From JBGZFC01 sp041846575 (GTDB taxonomy: Bacteria > Bacteroidota > Bacteroidia > Bacteroidales > Dysgonomonadaceae): a DNA stretch of 5,968 bases. Positions 1 through 5,968 of this stretch are shown piece after piece; position 1 is the first letter of the stretch; every line of letters starts with the position of its first letter. The position numbers and the translations under genes are program-made. Below the pieces are notes generated by a model. That model was not told where the DNA came from. It saw nothing but the letters and a program-made list of their open reading frames with translations, and did not search any database. The stretch lies in assembly GCA_041846575.1 (NCBI GenBank), contig JBGZFC010000040.1:1-5968 (forward strand), in the 5' to 3' direction.

Positions 1-13
1 ATAAAAAACAACC

Positions 14-46
14 ATATAAAACTACTCATCGAGTAATATTTTATAT
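14..46. terminator. Weak AT-rich hairpin, possible terminator of a gene beyond the left edge
   Basis: An 8-bp outer stem (ATATAAAA at 14-21 with TTTTATAT at 39-46) encloses a 5-bp inner stem (TACTC at 23-27 with GAGTA at 31-35) and a 3-base loop; one base on the left faces three on the right between the stems. The T-rich DNA after it could serve a plus-strand gene that ends before the window. The outer stem is entirely A/T in an AT-rich background, so chance is a serious alternative. Nothing else is seen in 1-100. Confidence 0.25.
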
Positions 47-90
47 TTATTAGTTATATATTTTCAATAATCTATCTATTTTTTTTATTT

Positions 91-155
91 AATAAAATAA
101 AAAAACACGTTTTACTACTTATTTTTTATTTAAATAAGATTGTAAAACGTGTTTT
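91..155 (-). terminator. Rho-independent terminator of uvrA
   Basis: A perfect 14-bp inverted repeat (AAAACACGTTTTAC at 102-115, GTAAAACGTGTTTT at 142-155) holds a second 7-bp stem (CTTATTT at 118-124, AAATAAG at 132-138) around a 7-base loop. On the minus strand the hairpin runs straight into a T-rich tract (complement of 91-105). It lies about 68 bases past the uvrA stop codon, where its terminator is expected. The plus-strand side is less T-rich, so action is probably mainly leftward, with some bidirectional function possible. Confidence 0.8.
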
Positions 156-223
156 ATCTTGTTATTTATTTATAAATAATATTTTTTTTATTATAACGAT
201 ACTAAAAAGTAAAATAAAAAAAA

Positions 224-3052
224 CTATTTTAAAATCTCTTTTAAAAATTTTGCAGTATGACTATTGGTATTTTGGGCAACTTCTTCTGGTGTTCCGCAAG
301 CAATAACCTCTCCGCCGCCTTTTCCTCCTTCTTTTCCGATATCAATAAGGTAGTCAGCCATCTTGATAACATCTAAATTGTGTTCAATAATCAAAACTGT
401 ATTCCCTTTATCTACTAATTTATTTAAAACACCCATCAAGACGTTAATATCTTCAAAATGCAGTCCCGTAGTAGGCTCGTCGAGTATATAAAAGGTATTC
501 CCCGTATCGCGTTTAGAGAGTTCGGCAGCCAATTTAATTCGCTGTGCTTCTCCGCCTGAAAGCGTAGTAGATTGCTGCCCTAATGTAATGTATCCTAAGC
601 CTACATCTTGTATCGTCTTTAATTTTCGATATATTTTAGGGATAGCCTCGAAGTATTCTACCGCTTCGTCAATGGTCATATCCAGTACATCGGCAATAGA
701 TTTTCCTTTGTAACGTATTTCAAGGGTTTCTCGATTAAAACGCTTGCCATTACAAGTTTCACATTCCACATAAACATCGGGCAAGAAGTTCATTTCAATC
801 ACTTTAAGCCCTGCACCTTCGCAAGTTTCGCATCTTCCTCCTTTTACATTGAAAGAAAACCGTCCGGGCTTGTATCCTCGTATCATTGCTTCGGGAGTTT
901 TGGTAAAAAGTTCCCTTATTTCGCTGAAAACACCGGTGTAAGTGGCAGGATTGGAGCGTGGGGTACGTCCGATAGGCGATTGGTCGATGTCGATTACTTT
1001 ATCAATATGTTCAAGTCCCTCAATCGAGGTGTATGGCATTGGTTTTTTAACTGCATTATAGAAATGAGCGTTCAAAATAGGGTATAATGTTTCATTAATA
1101 AGGGTCGATTTGCCACTTCCGGATACTCCTGTAACGCCAATCATCGTACCAAGTGGGAAAGTAACGCTTATATTTTTTAAATTATTGCCCGAACAGCCCG
1201 AAAGTACGATGTTTTTTCCGTTACCAAGCCTTCTTTGCACAGGAATTTCGATACGTTGCTTTCCGCTAAGGTAGTTGGCGGTCATTGTGCCACTATTCAT
1301 CATCTGAGAAGGCGTGCCGGCAAAGATGATTTCGCCCCCATTCTTTCCAGCCTTCGGACCAATGTCAATAACGTAATCGGCGTGCATAATCATATCGGCA
1401 TCGTGCTCAACGACCAATACCGAATTGCCAATATCGCGTAACGACTTCAATGATTGTATCAATCGCTCATTATCCCGCTGATGTAACCCGATGCTCGGCT
1501 CGTCCAGAATGTAAAGAACGTTCGTGAGCTTCGAGCCTATCTGTGTTGCTAATCGAATACGCTGTGCCTCGCCCCCCGACAGCGATTTTGAACTTCGATT
1601 AAGCGATAAATAATCTAACCCGACATCTAATAAAAATCGAATACGCGAAGAAATCTCCTTGACCACTTCCGCAGCAATTTTTTGTTGCTTGTCAGATAGT
1701 TTTTCAGGTAATTTTTCAAACCAAGTAAATAGTTCGCTCATATCCATAGCCGAAAGTTGAGCAATATTATACTCGCCGATACGGAAGTAAAGTGCTTCTT
1801 TTCTCAATCGTGTGCCATTGCACTCCGGACAGGCTTTTTCATCAGTATATTCCTTTGCCCAACGTTGCAACGAGGCACTTTCAGATTCTTGTTGGCTTTC
1901 AATGAAGTTAATAATGCCTGTAAATTGAATGGAATGCGTTTTCGAGACCCCTGCCGATTCTAATTTGGTCGAAAAACGCTCCTCACCGCCGTAAAGTATC
2001 ATATCTACACATTCGGTAGATAAACTTTCAAAACTGTCGGTCATTTTATGTCCAAAACGAAGCAAAATGAGTTCTATTTGCTTAAAAATCCATTTGCTAT
2101 CTGCCTTTCCGATAGGTGCAATAGCTCCATTCTTAATTGAAATAGACTTGTCGGGGACAATTTTGTCGATATTCACCTCTTGTACGACTCCCAGACCATT
2201 ACAATGCGGGCACATTCCCTTAGGAGAGTTAAACGAGAAGGTATTGGGCTCTGGAAGCGGATAAGAAAGACCCGTTGAAGGACACATTAGGTTTCTACTG
2301 AAATATCTTGGCTTATCTTCGCCCTGCGGAAGGATTATAAGCACGCCATTACCCTGTTGCATCGCTACATTTAGGCTATCGGAAAGTCGTTTGAGGGTGC
2401 TTTCGTCTTTGGTAATCTTCATTCGGTCAATAACAACCTCAATGTCGTGTGTTTTGTACCTGTCGAGTTTCATACCACGCTCTATGTCGCGTATTTCACC
2501 ATTGATACGAACTTTTACGAAGCCCTGCTTAGCAATTTGTTCAAAAAGCTCTCTGTAATGACCTTTACGAGCCTGAATAATAGGTGCTAATATATTAATA
2601 TTGGTGTTCTGATACTCCGAAAGGATTAGTTCTTGAATCTGTGCATCTGAATAACTAATCATTTTCTCTCCCGACAAATAACTATACGCGTCGGAGGCAC
2701 GTGCAAATAATAATCGTATGAAATCATAGATTTCCGTGATGGTTCCCACCGTAGAACGCGGTGATTTAGAGGTTGTTTTCTGCTCAATAGCGATTACTGG
2801 TGATAATCCATCGATTTTATCGACATCGGGACGTTCTAATCCGCCCAAAAACTGCCTTGCATACGCCGAAAATGTCTCAATATAACGTCGCTGTCCCTCC
2901 GCATAGATGGTGTCAAACGCCAATGACGACTTACCAGAACCCGAAAGCCCTGTAACGACCACCAATTCTCCCCGAGGAATGCTAACATCTATGTTTTTCA
3001 AGTTATGTACTCTTGCACCTTGTACTTCAATAGTTTGTTTGTTCTTCATCAT
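224..3052 (-). CDS. uvrA: Excinuclease ABC subunit UvrA (complete, 942 aa)
   Basis: UvrA is the DNA-damage sensor of nucleotide excision repair: a cytoplasmic dimeric ABC-type ATPase that finds helix-distorting lesions and loads UvrB, after which UvrC cuts. Both ATPase halves are visible. The first has Walker A GLSGSGKSS (35-43), signature LSGGEAQRIRLA (491-502), Walker B with ILDEP (515-519) and H-loop VVEHD (547-551). The second has Walker A GVSGSGKST (642-650), signature LSGGEAQRIKLA (831-842), ILDEP (856-860) and IIEHN (888-892). The C-terminal zinc module is intact (C741, C744, C764, C767). The first N-terminal one has C257, C281 and C284, but T260 where many homologues have the fourth cysteine. 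A further CxxC is at 408-411. Length matches the family (about 940). The start is one of two adjacent ATG codons (3050-3052 or 3047-3049), fixed by the promoter only about 16 bases upstream; there is no Shine-Dalgarno motif, as usual in Bacteroidota. The stop is TAG. No frameshift or truncation is seen. No E. coli-type SOS box (CTG-N10-CAG) is seen upstream. Confidence 0.98.
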   Translation of the reverse strand: MMKNKQTIEVQGARVHNLKNIDVSIPRGELVVVTGLSGSGKSSLAFDTIYAEGQRRYIETFSAYARQFLGGLERPDVDKIDGLSPVIAIEQKTTSKSPRSTVGTITEIYDFIRLLFARASDAYSYLSGEKMISYSDAQIQELILSEYQNTNINILAPIIQARKGHYRELFEQIAKQGFVKVRINGEIRDIERGMKLDRYKTHDIEVVIDRMKITKDESTLKRLSDSLNVAMQQGNGVLIILPQGEDKPRYFSRNLMCPSTGLSYPLPEPNTFSFNSPKGMCPHCNGLGVVQEVNIDKIVPDKSISIKNGAIAPIGKADSKWIFKQIELILLRFGHKMTDSFESLSTECVDMILYGGEERFSTKLESAGVSKTHSIQFTGIINFIESQQESESASLQRWAKEYTDEKACPECNGTRLRKEALYFRIGEYNIAQLSAMDMSELFTWFEKLPEKLSDKQQKIAAEVVKEISSRIRFLLDVGLDYLSLNRSSKSLSGGEAQRIRLATQIGSKLTNVLYILDEPSIGLHQRDNERLIQSLKSLRDIGNSVLVVEHDADMIMHADYVIDIGPKAGKNGGEIIFAGTPSQMMNSGTMTANYLSGKQRIEIPVQRRLGNGKNIVLSGCSGNNLKNISVTFPLGTMIGVTGVSGSGKSTLINETLYPILNAHFYNAVKKPMPYTSIEGLEHIDKVIDIDQSPIGRTPRSNPATYTGVFSEIRELFTKTPEAMIRGYKPGRFSFNVKGGRCETCEGAGLKVIEMNFLPDVYVECETCNGKRFNRETLEIRYKGKSIADVLDMTIDEAVEYFEAIPKIYRKLKTIQDVGLGYITLGQQSTTLSGGEAQRIKLAAELSKRDTGNTFYILDEPTTGLHFEDINVLMGVLNKLVDKGNTVLIIEHNLDVIKMADYLIDIGKEGGKGGGEVIACGTPEEVAQNTNSHTAKFLKEILK

Positions 3053-3067
3053 TTAAAGAATAAAAGG

Positions 3068-3097
3068 CAAAGGTATAAATTTTCAGAGGAAACCAAT
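3068..3097 (-). promoter_or_regulatory. Bacteroidota-type promoter of uvrA
   Basis: On the minus strand TACCTTTG (3068-3075) matches the -7 consensus TAnnTTTG exactly. ATTG (3094-3097) sits 18 bases upstream, in the place of the -33 TTTG/TTG box. Transcription would begin roughly at 3060-3063, giving a leader of only about 10 bases. This gives uvrA its own promoter, independent of the gene upstream of it. Confidence 0.75.
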
Positions 3098-3206
3098 TCA
3101 TTTTTTTGTGTAATTTATTTCTTTGTAAAATAAAAATGAAAAAGAAAACGAGCAGAACCCTAATACCCCTACCCATTGCTAATAGATATACAAATGAACG
3201 TTATGT

Positions 3207-5369
3207 TTAACTTCCTAAATTTAGAAAAATAACAGGTGTACCATCTTCTTCATAGGCCTCAACATCAAAACCTTCAAAGAAAATATGGTCTCCTAACTCT
3301 TTGTTAGACAAATTGTTATTGATATGTCGAAGCAGATTTAATGCTCCAAAATAATCGCGGTCGTCACTGGTGAGTTCAGCCAAAATACGTGCAAAGAATA
3401 ATCCGTCAGGTTCTGGGTCGTTAAACGTATCAGGATTTAGTAAAGTTTCATCTTCAAGCAAATCTTTTGTACTTTGTATATAGGCTTCGTATATCACTTT
3501 AACCTTTCGAGTATTGAAAATAGTTGCAAATGGAGCAAAATCTTCCAATTCATTTTCTATATCGTTATTGTAATCTTGAACATCTTGCCAGAAAGACATT
3601 AATGAACCGTAGAATTGTCCTTTAAATGCCCACGCTACATCATCGAGCAATGTGGGAGTATCAACCGATTGATAACCTTCACATACATTCACACGATTCA
3701 AATCAACCACAGGCGGATAAGGTATATCTGCTTGTTCAAATTTGTCCAGCAATTCATCAGCAGAATTATCTAACTTAAAGTTAGTTTCTTCGGGATAAAG
3801 TGGCACAACTTGGTAAAAAGCAACTACTTTCTCTGACGGAAGTTCTGTACAAGCCCACAAGTGGTTTCCTTCTTCGTCTTTTTCATCGGTAGTTACACCT
3901 ACAAGTAGTAAACAATCAAAATTTGTTCCTTCCAAAGGTTCACCATCATAACTTACCGGAATTGTGTGTCCGTACCCTAAATAGGTTTGGTGATTTATGG
4001 GCAATCGTGCTAAATTTTTCAACCAACGGATAGGCCAATAATCTTTTTCATCTTCACTTTTGATATTCCACGTTGGAGGCAAATTGATAGCCAATTCAGC
4101 AAAAGGAGACGATGGATAATCTTCGGGAGTATACATCTGAAATGCACCCATTCCGCCTGTAACAAGAGTGTAATAATTTCGTTCTGGAGTAGGTTTTATA
4201 ACGTATATATCACAATGAATATCAGGTGAATCTATTTCGTGGAAAACTTCATCTATCTTCCCAAAAGTTTTTTCGATATAACTTTCCAATGCTGTTCGCT
4301 CCTCTTCATCGTAGTAAAAGGGACCATAATTGTTGTTGTTAGCAAACATAAGAACTTTTTCTTCTTCATTGTAAATTAGCCCTTCACTTCGCAAATTACG
4401 ATTAATATAACCTATCCACTCCGAAATGTCATCAAACAGAAAACTTATTGTACAATCATCTATTTCTTCACCAATAGACACAAAAATTATTTGTCCATAA
4501 ACATCTTCTTCTTTTCTGAAAACATCAATTTCTGGGTCTAAATCCATACAGATAAAAGTTTGTTCACCTGCCAGAAGCGGAATCCATTTTTCGTTGAAAA
4601 GTGCATTTTTGACTGTTTCCTCTACATTATCTTCGGAAAGATGTTTTTCTTGCCAATTAGTTCCATAATGCTGTTTTACAAAGTCAAGCCAACGTTTTTG
4701 CACTTTCGGAATGTCATTCAAGCTAACAAATTTTTGATTATCTGAATCAAAAAAAGGAACATCTTGTGTTTGTCCGCTAAATTTTTGATGCAATTCTTTA
4801 AAACTTTCGGGCAATTTTACCCCGATTTGTTTTTCAAATTGGTCAATTTCAGTTTGTGAAACTCCTTTGGCGAGAAGTTTTTTCATATTAGGTGCTTTTT
4901 CTTCAAGCAAATTGAATAAAAATTCCAGCGGATATTGTATTTTGGCACGACCTCCGTTATACACTTCCACACACGAAATGCCTTTTTTGCTTGCAAAATC
5001 GATACAATCCAAATAAGTTTCTACATCATTTCCACAACCATCTAAAGCTCGTTCTTTAAGAAAATATTTTTTGGCTAATTCGCCTTCACCCAAGTAAAAA
5101 TACGAATATCCAATACGGTAATTCCACGAAGCATCTTCACTGAGTTCATCTTCCAAATACTTGAAAACATCAATCGCTTTACGCAAATAATGTGAATTAT
5201 CGGCAGTTTGGTCAAGCCAATAAAGATTGTTGTAAGCCCTACCCAACTCACTAAGTACGGGAGTTGTTCGTTTTTCAATGGGGAGATTTTCTACAAAATC
5301 GACAATAGCTTGAATATTGTCCATATCGTCCCAATCATCAATTTTTTTGAGGATTTCTTTTTCGCTCAT
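3207..5369 (-). CDS. Multidomain TPR-SUKH-SUFU protein, probable poly-immunity protein (720 aa)
   Basis: Residues about 35-128 form TPR-like helical hairpins; the 80-111 repeat keeps the G, Y, A and F positions of the TPR consensus (G87, Y90, A99, F103). Residues about 169-326 are a SUKH (SMI1/KNR4) domain: an opening TEIDQFEKQIGVKLPESF (173-190), the hallmark WIPLLAGEQTFICMDLDPE (262-280), and YGQIIFVS (291-298). Residues about 355-563 are a Suppressor-of-Fused domain, with YYTLVTGGM (399-407), WPIRWLKNLARLP (445-457), YLGYGHTIP (463-471) and VVPLYPEE (521-528). Residues about 565-720 are acidic and I cannot assign them. SUKH and SUFU domains are known as immunity modules that neutralise polymorphic toxins, often nucleases. 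Their fusion suggests one cytoplasmic protein that blocks several toxins, with the TPR part as a binding scaffold; this role is inferred from family knowledge. There is no signal peptide or membrane segment. No toxin gene flanks it. The ATG start agrees with a -7 box about 30 bases upstream; the stop is TAA. Alternatively it could be a general binding or regulatory protein, since SUKH and SUFU domains also occur outside toxin systems. Confidence 0.88.
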   Translation of the reverse strand: MSEKEILKKIDDWDDMDNIQAIVDFVENLPIEKRTTPVLSELGRAYNNLYWLDQTADNSHYLRKAIDVFKYLEDELSEDASWNYRIGYSYFYLGEGELAKKYFLKERALDGCGNDVETYLDCIDFASKKGISCVEVYNGGRAKIQYPLEFLFNLLEEKAPNMKKLLAKGVSQTEIDQFEKQIGVKLPESFKELHQKFSGQTQDVPFFDSDNQKFVSLNDIPKVQKRWLDFVKQHYGTNWQEKHLSEDNVEETVKNALFNEKWIPLLAGEQTFICMDLDPEIDVFRKEEDVYGQIIFVSIGEEIDDCTISFLFDDISEWIGYINRNLRSEGLIYNEEEKVLMFANNNNYGPFYYDEEERTALESYIEKTFGKIDEVFHEIDSPDIHCDIYVIKPTPERNYYTLVTGGMGAFQMYTPEDYPSSPFAELAINLPPTWNIKSEDEKDYWPIRWLKNLARLPINHQTYLGYGHTIPVSYDGEPLEGTNFDCLLLVGVTTDEKDEEGNHLWACTELPSEKVVAFYQVVPLYPEETNFKLDNSADELLDKFEQADIPYPPVVDLNRVNVCEGYQSVDTPTLLDDVAWAFKGQFYGSLMSFWQDVQDYNNDIENELEDFAPFATIFNTRKVKVIYEAYIQSTKDLLEDETLLNPDTFNDPEPDGLFFARILAELTSDDRDYFGALNLLRHINNNLSNKELGDHIFFEGFDVEAYEEDGTPVIFLNLGS

Positions 5370-5400
5370 TTTTGTATGCTTTAAAAATTAATTTCGGTGG

Positions 5401-5408
5401 CAAAAATA
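5401..5408 (-). promoter_or_regulatory. Probable -7 promoter element of the SUKH-SUFU gene
   Basis: TATTTTTG on the minus strand fits TAnnTTTG and ends 31 bases before the ATG, giving a leader of about 25 bases. No convincing -33 TTG box lies 17-21 bases upstream; that stretch reads CAGAAAAAT on the minus strand. The promoter may therefore be weak or need an activator. Confidence 0.5.
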
Positions 5409-5439
5409 AAACAAAAAACAATATTTTTCTGAAAAAAAG

Positions 5440-5459
5440 CATCTACAAAACATCTACAA
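5440..5459. repeat. Phased direct repeat CATCTACAA x2, possible regulator site
   Basis: CATCTACAA occurs at 5440-5448 and again at 5451-5459, separated by AA, giving an 11-base period close to one helical turn. On the minus strand it lies about 32 bases upstream of the -7 box of the SUKH-SUFU gene, where an activator would bind. It is a mixed-base motif in A/T-rich DNA, which makes chance less likely, but no regulator is identified. Confidence 0.4.
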
Positions 5460-5518
5460 GTTAAAAAAATATTTTTAATTGACTGAAAATCAATATATAA
5501 AAAAATACAAAAAAAATA

Positions 5519-5541
5519 AGTACTTTTTATTGCAAGGTAGT
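5519..5541. promoter_or_regulatory. Possible PadR operator over the padR -33 region
   Basis: AGTACT (5519-5524) and GGTAGT (5536-5541) form an imperfect inverted repeat (4 of 6 positions pair) with centres 17 bases apart. It overlaps the -33 TTG of the padR promoter. PadR-family repressors typically bind inverted repeats in their own promoters, so this is a candidate for autoregulation. The symmetry is imperfect and the call rests mainly on position. Confidence 0.3.
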
Positions 5542-5560
5542 GAAAAATGTTTTATCTTTG
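5530..5560 (+). promoter_or_regulatory. Bacteroidota-type promoter of the padR-PspC operon
   Basis: TTG (5530-5532) and TATCTTTG (5553-5560) are separated by 20 bases and match the -33/-7 consensus well. The -7 box ends 17 bases before the padR ATG, so the leader is short (about 10-13 bases) and AT-rich without a Shine-Dalgarno motif. Confidence 0.78.
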
Positions 5561-5577
5561 CAAAAAAATAAATTAGA

Positions 5578-5910
5578 ATGGAGACAATAGACAAAGAAAA
5601 ATCAAAAACACAGATGCGAAAAGGCATCTTGGAGATGTGTATTCTTTCCATAATTAATAAAAATCAAGAGGCATACGTTTCAGACATCATTGAAGAACTG
5701 AAATCGGCTGATATGATTGTGGTTGAGGGAACGCTTTATCCGTTGCTTACGCGATTGAAAAATGCTAAAATGCTCAGCTATACTTGGAAAGAATCCAATT
5801 CGGGACCGCCCCGAAAATATTATGTACTAACCGATAGCGGAAAAACTTTTTTACAAGAAATTGTTAAATCGTGGCAAGAATTACAAACAATGGTTAATAA
5901 AATTATTTAG
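5578..5910 (+). CDS. PadR-family transcriptional regulator (110 aa)
   Basis: This is a small DNA-binding repressor with a winged helix-turn-helix. The family hallmarks are all present: an opening MRKGILEMCILSII (13-26), the recognition region VEGTLYPLLTRLKNAKML (49-66), and the wing SGPPRKYYVLTDSGKTFL (75-92), followed by one C-terminal dimerisation helix with W99. At 110 residues it belongs to the short PadR subfamily with a single C-terminal helix rather than the longer type. The ATG is fixed by the promoter 17 bases upstream. Two bases after its TAG stop the next gene begins, so the two are almost certainly one transcript. In Bacteroidota this kind of short PadR commonly precedes a PspC-domain membrane protein and is expected to repress its own operon; the inducing signal is unknown. 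Confidence 0.95.
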   Translation: METIDKEKSKTQMRKGILEMCILSIINKNQEAYVSDIIEELKSADMIVVEGTLYPLLTRLKNAKMLSYTWKESNSGPPRKYYVLTDSGKTFLQEIVKSWQELQTMVNKII

Positions 5911-5912
5911 TT

Positions 5913-5968
5913 ATGGACAAAACACACAATATCAGTTTAGGCGGATTTTCTTTCATCATTGAAGATAA
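5913..5968 (+). CDS. Start of a probable PspC-domain protein (cut by the window edge)
   Basis: Only 18 complete codons are present (MDKTHNISLGGFSFIIED), open to the end of the window. The pattern NISLGG-x-F-x-I-x-ED resembles the conserved N-terminus of Bacteroidota PspC-domain proteins, which read NINLGG followed by F-x-I-D-E-D. Those are membrane proteins with a cytoplasmic N-terminal segment and a PspC-type hydrophobic domain, linked to envelope stress. The position two bases after a PadR gene supports this call. The membrane domain itself lies outside the window, so the identity depends on a short match plus context. Confidence 0.7.
   Translation, partial: MDKTHNISLGGFSFIIED

Noticed and set aside
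166..179. Perfect 14-bp palindrome TTATTTATAAATAA after uvrA
   Set aside because: It is made only of A and T in very AT-rich DNA and can arise by chance; the real hairpin with G/C pairs is at 102-155.
1235..2264. Plus-strand open frames of 65-68 codons inside uvrA
   Set aside because: They lie antisense within the conserved uvrA coding sequence, show no family features and have no promoter or start signals of their own.
3158..3174. Possible G-quadruplex on the minus strand (GGGTAGGGGTATTAGGG)
   Set aside because: Only three G-runs are present and a fourth is needed for an intramolecular quadruplex.
3120..3206. Terminator for the SUKH-SUFU gene
   Set aside because: AGCA (3151-3154) and TGCT (3177-3180) give only a 4-5 bp stem with a loop of about 20 bases. 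The downstream T-rich DNA is suggestive, but there is no convincing hairpin.
4560..5278. Short open frames within the SUKH-SUFU gene (4560-4745 plus, 5075-5278 minus)
   Set aside because: These are out-of-frame shadows of a well-supported multidomain gene, with no independent support.
1..5968. CRISPR array, tRNA or rRNA gene, insertion sequence, prophage attachment site
   Set aside because: No regularly spaced repeats, RNA gene landmarks, transposase or terminal inverted repeats are seen; nearly all the DNA is occupied by intact genes.

Overview
The window looks like a chromosomal segment of a low-GC Bacteroidota, most likely a Flavobacteriia-type organism. The genus is not resolvable; Capnocytophaga or a relative is only a guess. 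The reasons are the very AT-rich intergenic DNA, the absence of Shine-Dalgarno motifs before the genes, promoters matching the Bacteroidota pattern (a -33 TTG-type box and a -7 TAnnTTTG box), and a PadR regulator directly followed by a gene whose start resembles a Bacteroidota PspC-domain protein.

Layout. Positions 1-223 are AT-rich and hold no gene. They contain a good rho-independent terminator for the leftward gene uvrA (hairpin at 102-155) and a weaker hairpin at 14-46. Positions 224-3052 (minus) encode a complete UvrA, the damage-recognition ATPase of nucleotide excision repair. Its own promoter lies just upstream in the 154-bp gap. Positions 3207-5369 (minus) encode a 720-residue multidomain protein with a TPR-like N-terminus, a SUKH (SMI1/KNR4) domain, a Suppressor-of-Fused (SUFU) domain and an unassigned C-terminal region. 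Both recognisable domains belong to the immunity repertoire of polymorphic toxin systems, so this is best read as a poly-immunity protein. No toxin gene is visible next to it. A 208-bp divergent regulatory region (5370-5577) follows, with a promoter for each direction, a helically phased direct repeat and a possible PadR operator. Positions 5578-5910 (plus) encode a short PadR-family repressor, and two bases after its stop a second gene begins at 5913 and runs off the window.

How they relate. uvrA is a housekeeping gene with its own promoter and terminator and probably has no functional link to its neighbour. The padR and PspC-like genes are almost certainly one operon, probably an autoregulated pair tied to envelope stress. 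The poly-immunity gene is transcribed away from that pair. A functional link between them is possible through the shared intergenic region but is not demonstrated.

The most notable item is the orphan TPR-SUKH-SUFU protein with its uncharacterised C-terminal ~155 residues. Smaller points are the missing cysteine in the first zinc module of UvrA and the repeat structure in the divergent promoter region.
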